64,000 nucleotides of DNA, taken from the NCBI RefSeq assembly GCF_036322805.1, contig NZ_AP027272.1, forward strand, positions 3,720,001-3,784,000, in the 5' to 3' direction. Shown piece by piece: positions 18,325 to 27,598 of the stretch. Numbering within the stretch: the first letter of the stretch is position 1; each line of letters starts with the position of its first letter. The translations under genes were made by a program, and so were the position numbers. Under the pieces are notes generated by a model. It was not told the origin of the DNA. It was given only the letters and a program-made list of their open reading frames with translations, and did not search any database. Origin of the DNA: Planctobacterium marinum (GTDB lineage Bacteria > Pseudomonadota > Gammaproteobacteria > Enterobacterales > Alteromonadaceae).

Positions 18325-19123
18325 TAAAGCCTCCCGGGTATTCGAACTGCATTCCAACTCTGGTTATACCTCGAATAGTGATTGGATCAAAATATTCACC
18401 CAACCGCTTTCCGGCATACGGGGTAAATAAACCTTTAAATCTAATATTGATGGACCACCTGGTTGTTAGTTCTCTATTTACTCTTCCACCGTGCATCACT
18501 GTGGGTGTAAAAAGCAGAACATGGCCATAGGGAATATCGGGCCACACTAAATCCGGCTCAACTGCGTTAAATAGGGCATCGGTACCTTGCTCGGCAAAGT
18601 CACTGATTTTATCTTTCCATTGCCGATCTTTATCTGGAGGACAAATAAAAACACTCTTCGTTCGATAGCAATCGACCAATGGTACCCATAAAACGACTTC
18701 AAAAGGCGAACATTCCGAGCCCCATGTATCAGAATGCAAATGGATAATTGAGCTGTCATCCTCTGGCATTAAAATGCTAAAGCCCATATTTCTTTGCATA
18801 GCCAATTCGTTACCCACCAACGTTTCCAGTAGACTACGAGCAGTGGCAAAATAATCCTCGCGAAAACTATCTGTCCGCATTAAACCATTGATTATATATA
18901 GCTTTAAATCATTAAGTTGCGCTACATTTATGCGTTCGGCAATGTTATCTAAAAATGTCCCGATATCTTCAGGAGTTTGAATTTTGAGGTGTTCTGCGGT
19001 GAGTTCTGCAACTTTTTGTCTGATGCGATTGAGCGCATCAAGATCTTCTGCAGGTTGTATAATATAGCCATTGTCCAGAAAGCTTTGGGTCAATAACTTT
19101 TCGGTACCATTTAATAAATTCAT
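18314..19123 (-). CDS. PhyH-like 2OG-Fe(II) oxygenase of carbohydrate-cluster type
   Basis: The 269-residue protein looks like a non-haem iron, 2-oxoglutarate-dependent oxygenase: the facial triad is visible as H130-x-D132 (IIHLHSDTWG) and H211 (VMHGGRVN), with the 2-oxoglutarate-binding Arg likely R222 (TTRWSINIRF). The same TRWSI-x-x-R-x-K block occurs in the oxygenase at 46850-47707, so the two are paralogues. It is probably translated together with the LIC12192-like gene (11-base overlap). The likely role is hydroxylation or a related oxidation of a sugar or its acyl group; the substrate cannot be told. Its promoter region (19124-19295) contains a 16-base palindrome. Confidence 0.8.
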   Translation of the reverse strand: MNLLNGTEKLLTQSFLDNGYIIQPAEDLDALNRIRQKVAELTAEHLKIQTPEDIGTFLDNIAERINVAQLNDLKLYIINGLMRTDSFREDYFATARSLLETLVGNELAMQRNMGFSILMPEDDSSIIHLHSDTWGSECSPFEVVLWVPLVDCYRTKSVFICPPDKDRQWKDKISDFAEQGTDALFNAVEPDLVWPDIPYGHVLLFTPTVMHGGRVNRELTTRWSINIRFKGLFTPYAGKRLGEYFDPITIRGITRVGMQFEYPGGFSEN

Positions 19124-19295
19124 TCACGTCTCTGAATAGCTGAAACTGAAATACTTGCTGTTAGATGATAATCTCTAATATACGTTATCGTATAAAACCA
19201 GGGTGGTCTTTAGTATTTTATTCAAAGTGACTATTACATATTGGCTGAAACAACCTTTGAATTGGATCAACCTTTAGGAAAATAAGAACTCTTAT

Positions 19296-20738
19296 TTACT
19301 TGGCAATATTGTATTTACGCATTTTCTCTACAAGCGTAGTGCGTCGCATACCTAAAAACTCAGCTGACCGTGCCACCACCCAATCATGTTGATCAAGTGC
19401 CTGAGTGATCATATTCACTTCAAGATCTGAGAGATACTCTTTGAGGTTGACGCCTTCTGCGGGCAAATCCGGATCAACATACGTTGTAGGCTGTGCGACA
19501 GCTAATGTATCATCATCTTCGAAGTCATCGCTGTCATCACTAAATAAACTATTCAATGCTTCCCTTTCCAGCAACTCTTCAGGGTATTCAGGACTAAAAT
19601 CATCTACTGAAACGTGTTGATACTTGATTGGTAAATCAGGTACATCCACCACTTGATTTGGGCAAAGGATGGTCAATCGCTCCACCAGATTTGAAAGTTC
19701 TCTGACGTTGCCTGCCCACTTGTGTTCCATCAAAGAAGCTAACGCTTCTTCAGTGAACTTTATGCTTTTGCTGGATTCGTTTTCGAAGCGAGATACCAAT
19801 TCCTGCATGAGTAGTGGAATGTCTTCTTTTCGTTCTCTTAATGCCGGACTATCTATTGGAAATACATTAAGACGATAAAACAAATCTTCCCGGAACTTAC
19901 CCTCTGCAATCATATCTTCCAGGTTTCTGTGAGTCGCAGCAATGATACGTACATTACAAGGAATAGGCTTGGTACCGCCTACGCGCTCATAAGTGCGCTC
20001 TTGCAATACCCTAAGCAGCTTAACCTGCATCTGCAATGGCATATCACCAATCTCATCAAGGAACAAAGTGCCGCCCTCGGCGAGTTCAAAACGCCCTTTT
20101 CGCGAACTCACTGCACCGGTAAATGCGCCTTTTTCATGACCAAACAACTCACTTTCAAGCAGTTCTCCGGGGGTTGCCCCACAGTTCACTGGAATAAATG
20201 GGCCGTCTTTGCGTTGAGATAGAAAATGCACATTGCGGGCAACCACTTCCTTACCCGTGCCTGACTCTCCTAAAACCAGCACATTTGCATCGGTAGGAGC
20301 CACCTGCTCAATCATACGTCGTACGTTTTGTATTTCTTGGCTTTTTCCCACGAGGCTTCGGAATAGCTTGGTTTTTTGAGTACTTTTACTCTGGCCGGGT
20401 TTACGACGAATATATTCCTGGCAGCGATGCATTAATTTAGTTAACACTGGATAGGTAATAGGCTCTTCCAGCAAGCCCATCACATTAGGAATAGAAACCA
20501 ATTGCTCGGAGTTTCCGACGGCAATAAAGGGAAATGCGGGGAATTTCTCAATCACGTCGGAGGCAAGTTCTGGTTCATCACCATCAATCAAAACCGCATC
20601 CAATGCCGCCTCACGTTTAAGGGTTTCAATCGCCTGCTCGAAACTCGCAGTCTCAGGTTGGTCACCTAAGAAACTGATCACGGTGGAAAGGTTGTTTCGT
20701 CTGGACTCTTGGGAACTTATAACCAGAATGCGACTCAT
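19296..20738 (-). CDS. flrA: Flagellar master regulator FlrA/FleQ
   Basis: FlrA is the sigma-54 enhancer-binding protein at the top of the polar flagellar cascade. The 480-residue protein has an N-terminal FleQ domain (1-115) resembling a receiver without the phosphoacceptor pattern, an AAA+ domain with Walker A GESGTGKE (157-164) and GAFTGA (204-209), an acidic linker (about 385-430), and a C-terminal Fis-type helix-turn-helix ([20 protein letters not shown]). The upstream gap (20739-20910) contains a 6-5-6 inverted repeat at 20815-20831. It is separated from flrBC by two carbohydrate genes. Confidence 0.95.
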   Translation of the reverse strand: MSRILVISSQESRRNNLSTVISFLGDQPETASFEQAIETLKREAALDAVLIDGDEPELASDVIEKFPAFPFIAVGNSEQLVSIPNVMGLLEEPITYPVLTKLMHRCQEYIRRKPGQSKSTQKTKLFRSLVGKSQEIQNVRRMIEQVAPTDANVLVLGESGTGKEVVARNVHFLSQRKDGPFIPVNCGATPGELLESELFGHEKGAFTGAVSSRKGRFELAEGGTLFLDEIGDMPLQMQVKLLRVLQERTYERVGGTKPIPCNVRIIAATHRNLEDMIAEGKFREDLFYRLNVFPIDSPALRERKEDIPLLMQELVSRFENESSKSIKFTEEALASLMEHKWAGNVRELSNLVERLTILCPNQVVDVPDLPIKYQHVSVDDFSPEYPEELLEREALNSLFSDDSDDFEDDDTLAVAQPTTYVDPDLPAEGVNLKEYLSDLEVNMITQALDQHDWVVARSAEFLGMRRTTLVEKMRKYNIAK

Positions 20739-20814
20739 TGAAAATCCGTAATCCCGAAAATGTTATTATTGCTTTTTGCCTAGTTTGCTTCTGATTGCGA
20801 TGAGTTTCAAGTAA

Positions 20815-20831
20815 GTAGATGAAATATCTAC
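20815..20831. promoter_or_regulatory. Inverted repeat upstream of flrA
   Basis: GTAGAT, five-base spacer, ATCTAC form a perfect 6-base inverted repeat about 80 bases before the flrA ATG. It could be an operator for control of the master regulator or a chance hairpin; no clear sigma-70 boxes stand out around it. Confidence 0.3.
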
Positions 20832-20910
20832 ATTAAAGCTTGTTAAATAGGCACAAATATCTGAAAAGCATACTTTTTGTCGTCCATGAGGGCTATAAGA
20901 CTTAAGTATT

Positions 20911-20940
20911 AAAAAAGGCGCATAAAGCGCCTTTTAAATC
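20911..20940 (-). terminator. Rho-independent terminator after flagellin
   Basis: A GGCGC / GCGCC stem with an ATAAA loop (five on each arm, extended by A/T pairs) is followed on the minus strand by a run of six T. It begins about 30 bases after the flagellin stop codon and separates flagellin from flrA. Confidence 0.88.
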
Positions 20941-20965
20941 ATCTCGGTTAATATTCAAACCAATT

Positions 20966-21769
20966 CTAGCTAAGCAAGGATAATACCTGGCTCTGCTGTT
21001 GGTTTGATTGAGCCTGCACTGCGATATTGGCTTGGCTTAATACCTGACTTGCCGCCAAGTCCGATGTTGTCTGCGCAAAGTCCGTATCCTGGATTCGGCT
21101 TCGCGCAGCAGCTTCGTTTTCCGCTTGCGTAGTCAACTGACGCGCTGTGCTTTCAAAGCGATTTTGCACCGCACCAAATTCCGCTCTGTTACTACCAACG
21201 GTCTCGATGGCAGAATCTGCCGAGTCCAACGCCGTTTGTGCTCCCGCAGCAGTGCTGATATCGGCATTCAGGATATCGTTTAACGCGGTGGGTAAGTCAC
21301 GGGTGTTCACCCCAATACTTTGCCCTGCATTTGCGCCAGATTGGAAGTTAATAGTGCTATCCGAAGTAAACAGACTGTTGCCATTAAAATTGGTGTTTTC
21401 CAAAGTATCGCGAATGTTGTCTTGTAGCTGCGTTACTTCTTGCTGCAGTGCACTTCGGTCCGCGTCCGTTAGCAAACCATTACCAGCTTGAATGGACAGC
21501 TCGCGGATGCGGTTAACATCATCAGTCACACCTGATAACGCTGCATCCCCTATTTGTGCCAAAGAAATACCGTCATAGACGTTATTCAATGCCTGTTGAT
21601 TTCCACCGATTTGACTGGAAAGTCGATCAATTATTTGCTGTGCGGCAGCACCATCTGCAGCACTATTGACCTTTTTACCACTAGCCAAACGCTCTAAAAG
21701 ATTGTTTTGACGTTCCTGCACTTGCTGTAAAAGCGAGTTGCCGGAATTATTTGAGACTATGCCTACCAT
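20966..21769 (-). CDS. fliC: Short flagellin with divergent N terminus
   Basis: This 267-residue protein is the filament subunit. The D0/D1 helices are recognisable: IRELSIQAGNGLLTDADRSA, FNGNSLF, NRAEFGAVQNRFESTARQL and a C-terminal RIQDTDFAQTTSDLAASQVL followed by VLSLLS. The outer D2/D3 domains are almost absent, leaving a Ser/Thr-rich centre (about 135-190). The N terminus (MVGIVSNNSGNSLLQQVQER) departs from the usual MA-x-x-V/I-N-T-N start but keeps LASGKKVNSAADGAA. A strong AGGAGG lies at 21775-21780. The gene is monocistronic, with a terminator 3' and a Maf-type glycosyltransferase gene directly upstream, which suggests a glycosylated filament. Confidence 0.95.
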   Translation of the reverse strand: MVGIVSNNSGNSLLQQVQERQNNLLERLASGKKVNSAADGAAAQQIIDRLSSQIGGNQQALNNVYDGISLAQIGDAALSGVTDDVNRIRELSIQAGNGLLTDADRSALQQEVTQLQDNIRDTLENTNFNGNSLFTSDSTINFQSGANAGQSIGVNTRDLPTALNDILNADISTAAGAQTALDSADSAIETVGSNRAEFGAVQNRFESTARQLTTQAENEAAARSRIQDTDFAQTTSDLAASQVLSQANIAVQAQSNQQQSQVLSLLS

Positions 21770-21794
21770 ACATACCTCCTATACCTCACTTTAA

Positions 21795-21822
21795 ATAGTA
21801 GCACAGTTCGTTCAATTGTTAA
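21795..21822 (-). promoter_or_regulatory. Weak sigma-70-like promoter before flagellin
   Basis: TTAACA, 16 bases, TACTAT on the minus strand would start a transcript about 20 bases before the flagellin ATG. I see no good sigma-28 or complete sigma-54 element in this 151-base gap, so the true promoter is undecided. Confidence 0.28.
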
Positions 21823-21920
21823 GCAATAAACTCAGCTTTTGTGAAGCCGTTCACATTCGCATGTTGGTTGTACATCCTGATGGTTAGTCGAAATGTTAAC
21901 TAACAAACAAACATTCAAAC

Positions 21921-24900
21921 TTAGTTCAATTGTATCAACTCTACTTGGCACTCAGAAAATTCCTCGCGATTATTCATAGTAGCTGACCACCGAGGAATAA
22001 CAGCGGCATACTCCTCATCAGACATTGCATTGTCTATTCTGTGTTCGTTCAGTTCTGCTGCTGAGATACGCATTCCTGGATCACCATTTATATCAATACA
22101 GTCTCCCAAAGTCTTATCATCTGCATATCCATAAACTAATTGAGGATAACTCACTAAAGTTGCTTCGGTCCCAACCTCAAGATTGATTCGTTGACACTGG
22201 GACTCCTCTACCACGCGGCTTCTCACCATAAGTTTAGGCATAATCAATCGCTTTTCAGGTCCACTGAAACAGTTCATGATTATCTGTTTTGTGATCATCG
22301 GAGCATGTGCTATCCAATCCGAGTCATACACCGGAGAAGGATCCTGAGGGATTAACATTAAGCTGTATGGTTCATCCGAGCGAAGATGTGAATTTAACTC
22401 CTCAGATGAAAGACTTCCTGTGCAAACTAAAGTGCCCAAATTCCCTACGAAAGGAACCTTGATATCCCTCACTGAAGTTTTTAATTGAGGAGTGGGGGCC
22501 TGGGTATCATTACAGTGGCAATAAATAATGTAATCTGCATTGATATTGTCTGGTAAGTCAACCTCTCTATGATACACATAGACTTTAACATCGGCCTTCC
22601 AACAGTAGATTGTTTCGATAAAATCTTTAAAGTATTTTCCGATGGAGTGAACGTTTGTTAGCAATACTATTTTCTTGTGTTCTGCAATATTACCAAGTTT
22701 CAGTACTCGTCTGATGACAAGATTGTAAACTGATTTATCAAATCTTGGATAATCATCTTCTATGACTTTCTTAAACCCTTGAAAATGCGATTTACAAATC
22801 TGTATGCCCCGATTAAACAACTCGACATGATGCGTTTTAGAGGAATATAGAAGCTTGGTCAGGAAGGCGTTAGCAAAGTTAACCGTTCCGAAAAGATAGA
22901 AAAACAGCATCGACCGTCCAGTGGAGTATGAGTCAAACAAAACCTCTTTTTGTTGATTGATAAATTCTTTCGCCTCCTCAGCCGAATCAATTTTCTGATC
23001 AAATCGCTCAACAAACAGTTCCATTTCTCGCTTGGTCAGTTCTGGTACATAACGTCGAGTGTATATATCGGTAAACCGTTTATTGTCGGGAATAAAAAAT
23101 GCATCAGTCTTGATTCTATTGACTGCCGCCAAACGCTCCGCTTCACTACCGCTAACTAACACTAAATCTGGCTGTAAAGGACTGGCACCATTTATCAAAG
23201 CTCCGTCACTACAGTTATAAAAATTGCAATTTTTAGAACATGCAGAAATAGACTGAGATAACACGACATTGGCAATTTTAAATTCTTCTTTAGTAAAAAC
23301 AGTTTGTCTAAAATTGCCTCTCGTCACTAGTGCCGTATTGTTGGCTTTTCCATAATCAAATACTTCTGTTCCTTTGCGATTATAATATGCCGATTGTTTT
23401 GAGTGATGATGCTTATTGTCGTAAAAGCCCAAATCAACACCAAAAAAGTAAATATTTTCCATTCCAAGTTGAATGAAAAGATTCGTGGCAAAGTTAGAAA
23501 CTGTAGGAAATGCAAATTGCAACATTTCACATTTATCTTCTCCCAACACGCTAAGTGTGGAAACCGTAGAAGATTCACCGTCTTTAAACGCAACGAAAAC
23601 ATCTTTGTATAGTCGGGCTGTATCGGGATGTATACCATTACAGGACACAAGAGAGATCTTTTTTAAGAACTCTGGCGCATTTATTAATGTTGCCCAATCA
23701 TAGGTAGCCCTGTTTTGTTCTATTTCTGCATGGAAGTCAGGCACTATACCATTCTTATACATCACCTGTAGTGAAGTACCACAGGTAACCAATATCACAC
23801 TATCACGCACTTCCTTAATATACTGAATTGATGCATCCAGTGAGGGGCCATTTCCCACTAAAAATACGGGTGTTTCTCTGTCGCTTACAGAGAGCACCTG
23901 TTGGGCATTCTTTTTGAGTATGGGAAATTGTCGTTTTACTCCTTCCACTGTGTGAGTAATACCGTAATAGGCATGATCGAAATACTCACCGATAGAAATT
24001 ACCAACTTTAACTGCTCTCTTAGTTGAGCAATCGCACTCTTTAAATTTGAATTGTAATAACCAGAATAGAAATAGGTATTGTTGAGGATGTAAGGACCAA
24101 TTGAATAAAACTGCTGCAGTAGGTCTTTGAACAAATTGGAGCCATCATCACCAATATTGATATAGAGACGGTTTTCTAGTTCATCTGTTTTTTTGAATAT
24201 TTGACACCAATCAATGGCAAACAAGGACGCATAGAAAAAGTCCCTAATCGGCTCACTAATGAATAAGTTTTCTATTTCGTGTTCTTGCAATAGCGACTCC
24301 AATTGATAGCCGCAGCCAAGACCAAACTGGATCAGCGATTGAATGTTTTCTGGTAACGCTCCAAACTCTTCTTCGACTTCATCAAGTAAACCCTCAGCTT
24401 CTTTTACGAATTTATAATGCTGATAGTGAGCTAATTTTTTTCCAGTGTATCCCAGCACCAGGCCGTCTTTATTCGGCTTATCGGCAAATACTTCTAAATG
24501 ACTCAAGCTGTCTTGCTTGGGTTCATCAGAGTACCAACAACAAAGATTTTCAGTATTCAGAAGATTGATTTGCTGATGTTTCAGATTTTGAATTGGCAAC
24601 CAGTTGGTTGGGTTATAGTCCTCAAATTCGTCAGCAATGGCAGGAAAGTATGTGCGAAACGCGCTGAGATTTTTCTGGAACTTTACGTCGTCTTTAGACG
24701 CGCTTCGATAATTATCCAATTCAATATGATAAGTCCAAGGGGGGACATAATTGTCGGCTTTTTTATGATCAGCAAAAGAGAAACCGTGCTCTTGTAAGTC
24801 GCTCCATGATTTGTTCAATACTTGATGGAATACGGCATCAAAAATCGGATGATTGTAATGTTTATAAATGTAAAACCCAGCGACACCAAATGAGCTTTTC

Positions 24901-25541
24901 AGTTCCCTCAAATCACTTATCAAGTCACGACTATCTTTACCAATTTGTAAATATAAGTTGGTATTCTTCTTTTTAGCCGTTTCCAGAATATCTTTCCATG
25001 AAACTGCATAACCAGAGCATCTAAAAAATTGGATCTCAGGCTCATAAACAATGACATGTTCAACTTGATATTCCTTTACGAGCTTCTCGAGATGGTGGCC
25101 CAAACCACAACCAAGCACAACTACGCATTCTAATTTCTGTGGTAACTCCTGGGTTCGTTGTAACTGTTTATAGATATTCAAATCACGAAAGTCATCAAGC
25201 TGCTCGCTCACACTTTCTGTGACGGACTTGAGCTCATTAAAAGCTCTATACCAAGCATGTCGGGTAAAACCTGTAAAGTGCTCATGCACTTCATTTATCG
25301 GATCAGGTCCATAAAAGGTCCGTCCCAGACCATAATCAACAATATTTAGATCGCGACGTTCATTACAAAAAATGGATATATTGTCACTCGTTCCCGATGC
25401 AATTAAAGGAAAAAGAGAGGGAACATAGCGCTGAAATGCGTTTATTGATTGACGCCTGTTTTCTTCAATGATTGGGGACAGTTCTGCCTCAATCTCTTCT
25501 TGTTGATCTTTGGAGAGGTGCAGCTGAATATTTTTCAACAT
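21921..25541 (-). CDS. Giant Maf-type (DUF115) flagellin glycosyltransferase with duplicated N-terminal domain
   Basis: Maf proteins transfer nonulosonic acids to Ser/Thr of flagellin in the cytoplasm. This 1206-residue protein is about twice the usual Maf length. The catalytic DUF115/MptE-like core lies at about 555-790, with FLVGNGPSLDASI (560-572), GIVPDFHAEIEQN (598-610) and FFGVDLGFYDN (699-709). Before it are two copies of a Rossmann-like N-terminal domain: VVVLGCGLGHHLEKL with VIVYEPEIQFF (140-173) and LIQFGLGCGYQLESL with LFISEPIRDFF (403-436). The last 400 residues form a further, unrecognised region (about 800-1206). The gene is directly upstream of flagellin. Alternative targets cannot be excluded, but position strongly supports flagellin. 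Confidence 0.9.
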   Translation of the reverse strand: MLKNIQLHLSKDQQEEIEAELSPIIEENRRQSINAFQRYVPSLFPLIASGTSDNISIFCNERRDLNIVDYGLGRTFYGPDPINEVHEHFTGFTRHAWYRAFNELKSVTESVSEQLDDFRDLNIYKQLQRTQELPQKLECVVVLGCGLGHHLEKLVKEYQVEHVIVYEPEIQFFRCSGYAVSWKDILETAKKKNTNLYLQIGKDSRDLISDLRELKSSFGVAGFYIYKHYNHPIFDAVFHQVLNKSWSDLQEHGFSFADHKKADNYVPPWTYHIELDNYRSASKDDVKFQKNLSAFRTYFPAIADEFEDYNPTNWLPIQNLKHQQINLLNTENLCCWYSDEPKQDSLSHLEVFADKPNKDGLVLGYTGKKLAHYQHYKFVKEAEGLLDEVEEEFGALPENIQSLIQFGLGCGYQLESLLQEHEIENLFISEPIRDFFYASLFAIDWCQIFKKTDELENRLYINIGDDGSNLFKDLLQQFYSIGPYILNNTYFYSGYYNSNLKSAIAQLREQLKLVISIGEYFDHAYYGITHTVEGVKRQFPILKKNAQQVLSVSDRETPVFLVGNGPSLDASIQYIKEVRDSVILVTCGTSLQVMYKNGIVPDFHAEIEQNRATYDWATLINAPEFLKKISLVSCNGIHPDTARLYKDVFVAFKDGESSTVSTLSVLGEDKCEMLQFAFPTVSNFATNLFIQLGMENIYFFGVDLGFYDNKHHHSKQSAYYNRKGTEVFDYGKANNTALVTRGNFRQTVFTKEEFKIANVVLSQSISACSKNCNFYNCSDGALINGASPLQPDLVLVSGSEAERLAAVNRIKTDAFFIPDNKRFTDIYTRRYVPELTKREMELFVERFDQKIDSAEEAKEFINQQKEVLFDSYSTGRSMLFFYLFGTVNFANAFLTKLLYSSKTHHVELFNRGIQICKSHFQGFKKVIEDDYPRFDKSVYNLVIRRVLKLGNIAEHKKIVLLTNVHSIGKYFKDFIETIYCWKADVKVYVYHREVDLPDNINADYIIYCHCNDTQAPTPQLKTSVRDIKVPFVGNLGTLVCTGSLSSEELNSHLRSDEPYSLMLIPQDPSPVYDSDWIAHAPMITKQIIMNCFSGPEKRLIMPKLMVRSRVVEESQCQRINLEVGTEATLVSYPQLVYGYADDKTLGDCIDINGDPGMRISAAELNEHRIDNAMSDEEYAAVIPRWSATMNNREEFSECQVELIQLN

Positions 25542-25639
25542 AGTTATATTTACTCTTATCGTTGAAGTAGCTTTTTACCGATTTTGATTTTTCACTCACC
25601 AGTAGAGAAGCCAAGAAGCTATGCCGGACAAATCGCCGA

Positions 25640-26500
25640 TTATTTACACAATTCAGTTACCAAATCATAAGAGGCAAACAACGACTTTTCACCACTGTAT
25701 ACTTCCAGCGTTGTAGTTTTTTCCCTGATTTTAAGCCGAGAGAGAACTTCTACCAAATGAGAACCAGATGTTAACTCTCTATTCGTATCAGCAAAACCAT
25801 CATTATCGCTTAGATGCAAGTAGTCAGATTGCTGTCCGAGGGTTATACATTGCTCAGTAAAGTCCAACCCCAACGTTTGACAACTTACCTTGAGGTGTGC
25901 CACGTCCAGTAATAGATTGAATGGATTCCGCTGTTTATATGCCTCAATCTCATCTGCATGAGTCATCAAAAAAGGATTGTTTCCAAATGAAGAAGCATTC
26001 GCAGAAGAGAAAACGTTATTTTCAATATACAACTTAATATTTTTATTTCTGGCAAGCCCATTGAGCTGGGTAAAGTTCTTGTCGAATTCAGTCCAGGACT
26101 CTTCAACTCCTTGTAAAGCTGACCTATCCATTTTTTTGCCTAATTGTTTAACTTTAGGATCGAATCGAAAGCCGGCATGGAAGCCAAAAACATCTGCGCC
26201 TAATAACTTGGAAACTCGCAATGCCTCAGTGACATGGGAGATTGCTATCTCGCTTACAACAGGGTCCTTAGACGCCAAATTCAAAACAAAATGCGTAATG
26301 GGAGGGGGAAAATAATTGTGGCACCTATAGTGGAGACTGAAACGCGCTTGTAGTTCTTGCAATTCCTGTAACCAATTTGGATAAAAATGGGTACCACCAG
26401 ACAACTCAATATGGCGGAACCCCATATCAGCCAAGTACTCCACCGACTGCCCGATTTGGGTTCGATTAACACAGCTACTGGATACATAAATTGGTTTAAT
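25640..26500 (-). CDS. TIM-barrel sugar phosphate isomerase/epimerase-like protein, ATT start
   Basis: The 286-residue protein resembles the xylose isomerase-like/endonuclease IV-type barrel family; visible landmarks are FRHIELSGGTHF, FGFHAGFRFD, LYIENNVFS, LLLDVAHLKV and DYLHLSDNDG, which supply the His/Glu/Asp metal-type residues. The first usable GTG (26441-26443) would delete a leading IKPIYVSSSCVNRTQIGQS segment that reads as real protein; the frame opens at an ATT (26498-26500) preceded by GGGGGTGAGG, only 14 bases after the neuB stop. I therefore propose an ATT start. It sits within the nonulosonic acid block, so it may provide or epimerise a precursor; the reaction is unknown. Confidence 0.78.
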   Translation of the reverse strand: MKPIYVSSSCVNRTQIGQSVEYLADMGFRHIELSGGTHFYPNWLQELQELQARFSLHYRCHNYFPPPITHFVLNLASKDPVVSEIAISHVTEALRVSKLLGADVFGFHAGFRFDPKVKQLGKKMDRSALQGVEESWTEFDKNFTQLNGLARNKNIKLYIENNVFSSANASSFGNNPFLMTHADEIEAYKQRNPFNLLLDVAHLKVSCQTLGLDFTEQCITLGQQSDYLHLSDNDGFADTNRELTSGSHLVEVLSRLKIREKTTTLEVYSGEKSLFASYDLVTELCK

Positions 26501-26514
26501 ACCTCACCCCCAGA

Positions 26515-27576
26515 TCAGCTCAGCCTGATAAGCTCATTTTTAGCAAAGTCACTACAGGCTCTGGTGCCCACGATATCGGTAAAGTAAATTGCCGGCACCC
26601 CCTTACCTCCAGTGCGTTTTGCCACTATATCGTCATCGCAGATGAGCTGCCCTTTAAAGATATCACGCTTAGCCACAAGACATTTCTGCATGGCTTTGCG
26701 ATTTTCCAGTTCACACAGTGAAACATTCTTGCGATGACTACCGAGAATATTATCCACTCTCTGAATTTCTTGAACAAACTTGATTAACTCTTGCGGCTCC
26801 AGAGAAGCTTTATGGTCCGGACCCGTCATATTTTTATCAAGGGTAAAGTGTTTTTCAATCACTTTTGCACCAGCGGCAACTGCATAAGGCGAAACTCCGA
26901 TGCCCTCAGAGTGATCTGAATATCCGGTAATAATGCCGTACTGTTCTGTAAATTGCTTGATATTATTGAGGTTTGCCTCGCTTTCCGGAAAAGGATAAGC
27001 ACTAGTACAATGCAATAATATTACATCCCGGGTATACGCTGACAATGCGTCCAAAGCTAATGCCACTTCGTCTCCGAAGCACATGCCTGTAGAAAGAATA
27101 ATGGGCACCTTAGATTTCGCAACTTCAATCAGAAAGCCCACATTTGTAGTATCAGTAGATGATATTTTGAGGGCCGCAATACCAAGCTCCCGAAGCTCAT
27201 CGAGGCTTTTAAAATCAAATGGAGTTGCCAGAAAAGTAATGCCTTTTTCAAAACAGTAATCTTTTAACTCGAGGCACTGATGTTTGCTAATTTGCAACTC
27301 TTTCAACATATCATATTGACTGACATGGGCTTTGGCAGTTTTTTGATAAGGAGCTTTCTCAACATCGGGTAAAATAAGTTCATCAGGATCAAAAAGCTGA
27401 AACTTCACCGCATCTGCACCAGCCTCGCAGGCAACATCTACCAAGCGTTTTGCCAGCACCATATCACCGTTGTGGTTAACCCCTGCTTCGGCAATGATGT
27501 AAGTAGGAGATTTTGACGAAATAACTTTATCTTCAATAACTATTTCGGTTTGAAATTTATTCAATTTATTTACCAT
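26515..27576 (-). CDS. neuB: N-acetylneuraminate/legionaminate-type synthase NeuB
   Basis: NeuB-family enzymes condense PEP with a six-carbon amino sugar to make a nine-carbon nonulosonic acid. The 353-residue protein has the NeuB barrel with YIIAEAGVNHNGDM, AVKFQLFDPDEL, LATPFDF, LKISSTDTTN, ILSTGM, LLHCTSAYPFP, GYSDHSEG and KVIEKHFTLDKNMTGPDH, and a C-terminal SAF antifreeze-like domain (about 290-350, KRDIFKGQLICDDDIVAKR). I start it at ATG 27576 rather than 27627, since the latter is inside the preceding gene. Which nonulosonic acid is made cannot be read from sequence. Confidence 0.93.
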   Translation of the reverse strand: MVNKLNKFQTEIVIEDKVISSKSPTYIIAEAGVNHNGDMVLAKRLVDVACEAGADAVKFQLFDPDELILPDVEKAPYQKTAKAHVSQYDMLKELQISKHQCLELKDYCFEKGITFLATPFDFKSLDELRELGIAALKISSTDTTNVGFLIEVAKSKVPIILSTGMCFGDEVALALDALSAYTRDVILLHCTSAYPFPESEANLNNIKQFTEQYGIITGYSDHSEGIGVSPYAVAAGAKVIEKHFTLDKNMTGPDHKASLEPQELIKFVQEIQRVDNILGSHRKNVSLCELENRKAMQKCLVAKRDIFKGQLICDDDIVAKRTGGKGVPAIYFTDIVGTRACSDFAKNELIRLS

Positions 27577-27598
27577 TATGCCTGTCTCCAAAGTATCA

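Noticed and set aside
19280-19297. Hairpin at the flrA stop codon
   Set aside because: It is A/T-only with a two-base loop and lacks a clear T tract, and it overlaps the stop codon; too weak to call a terminator.
21823-21837. Possible sigma-54 site before flagellin (AGCTGAGTTTATTGC)
   Set aside because: The -12 box fits, but the near-invariant GG of the -24 box is missing.
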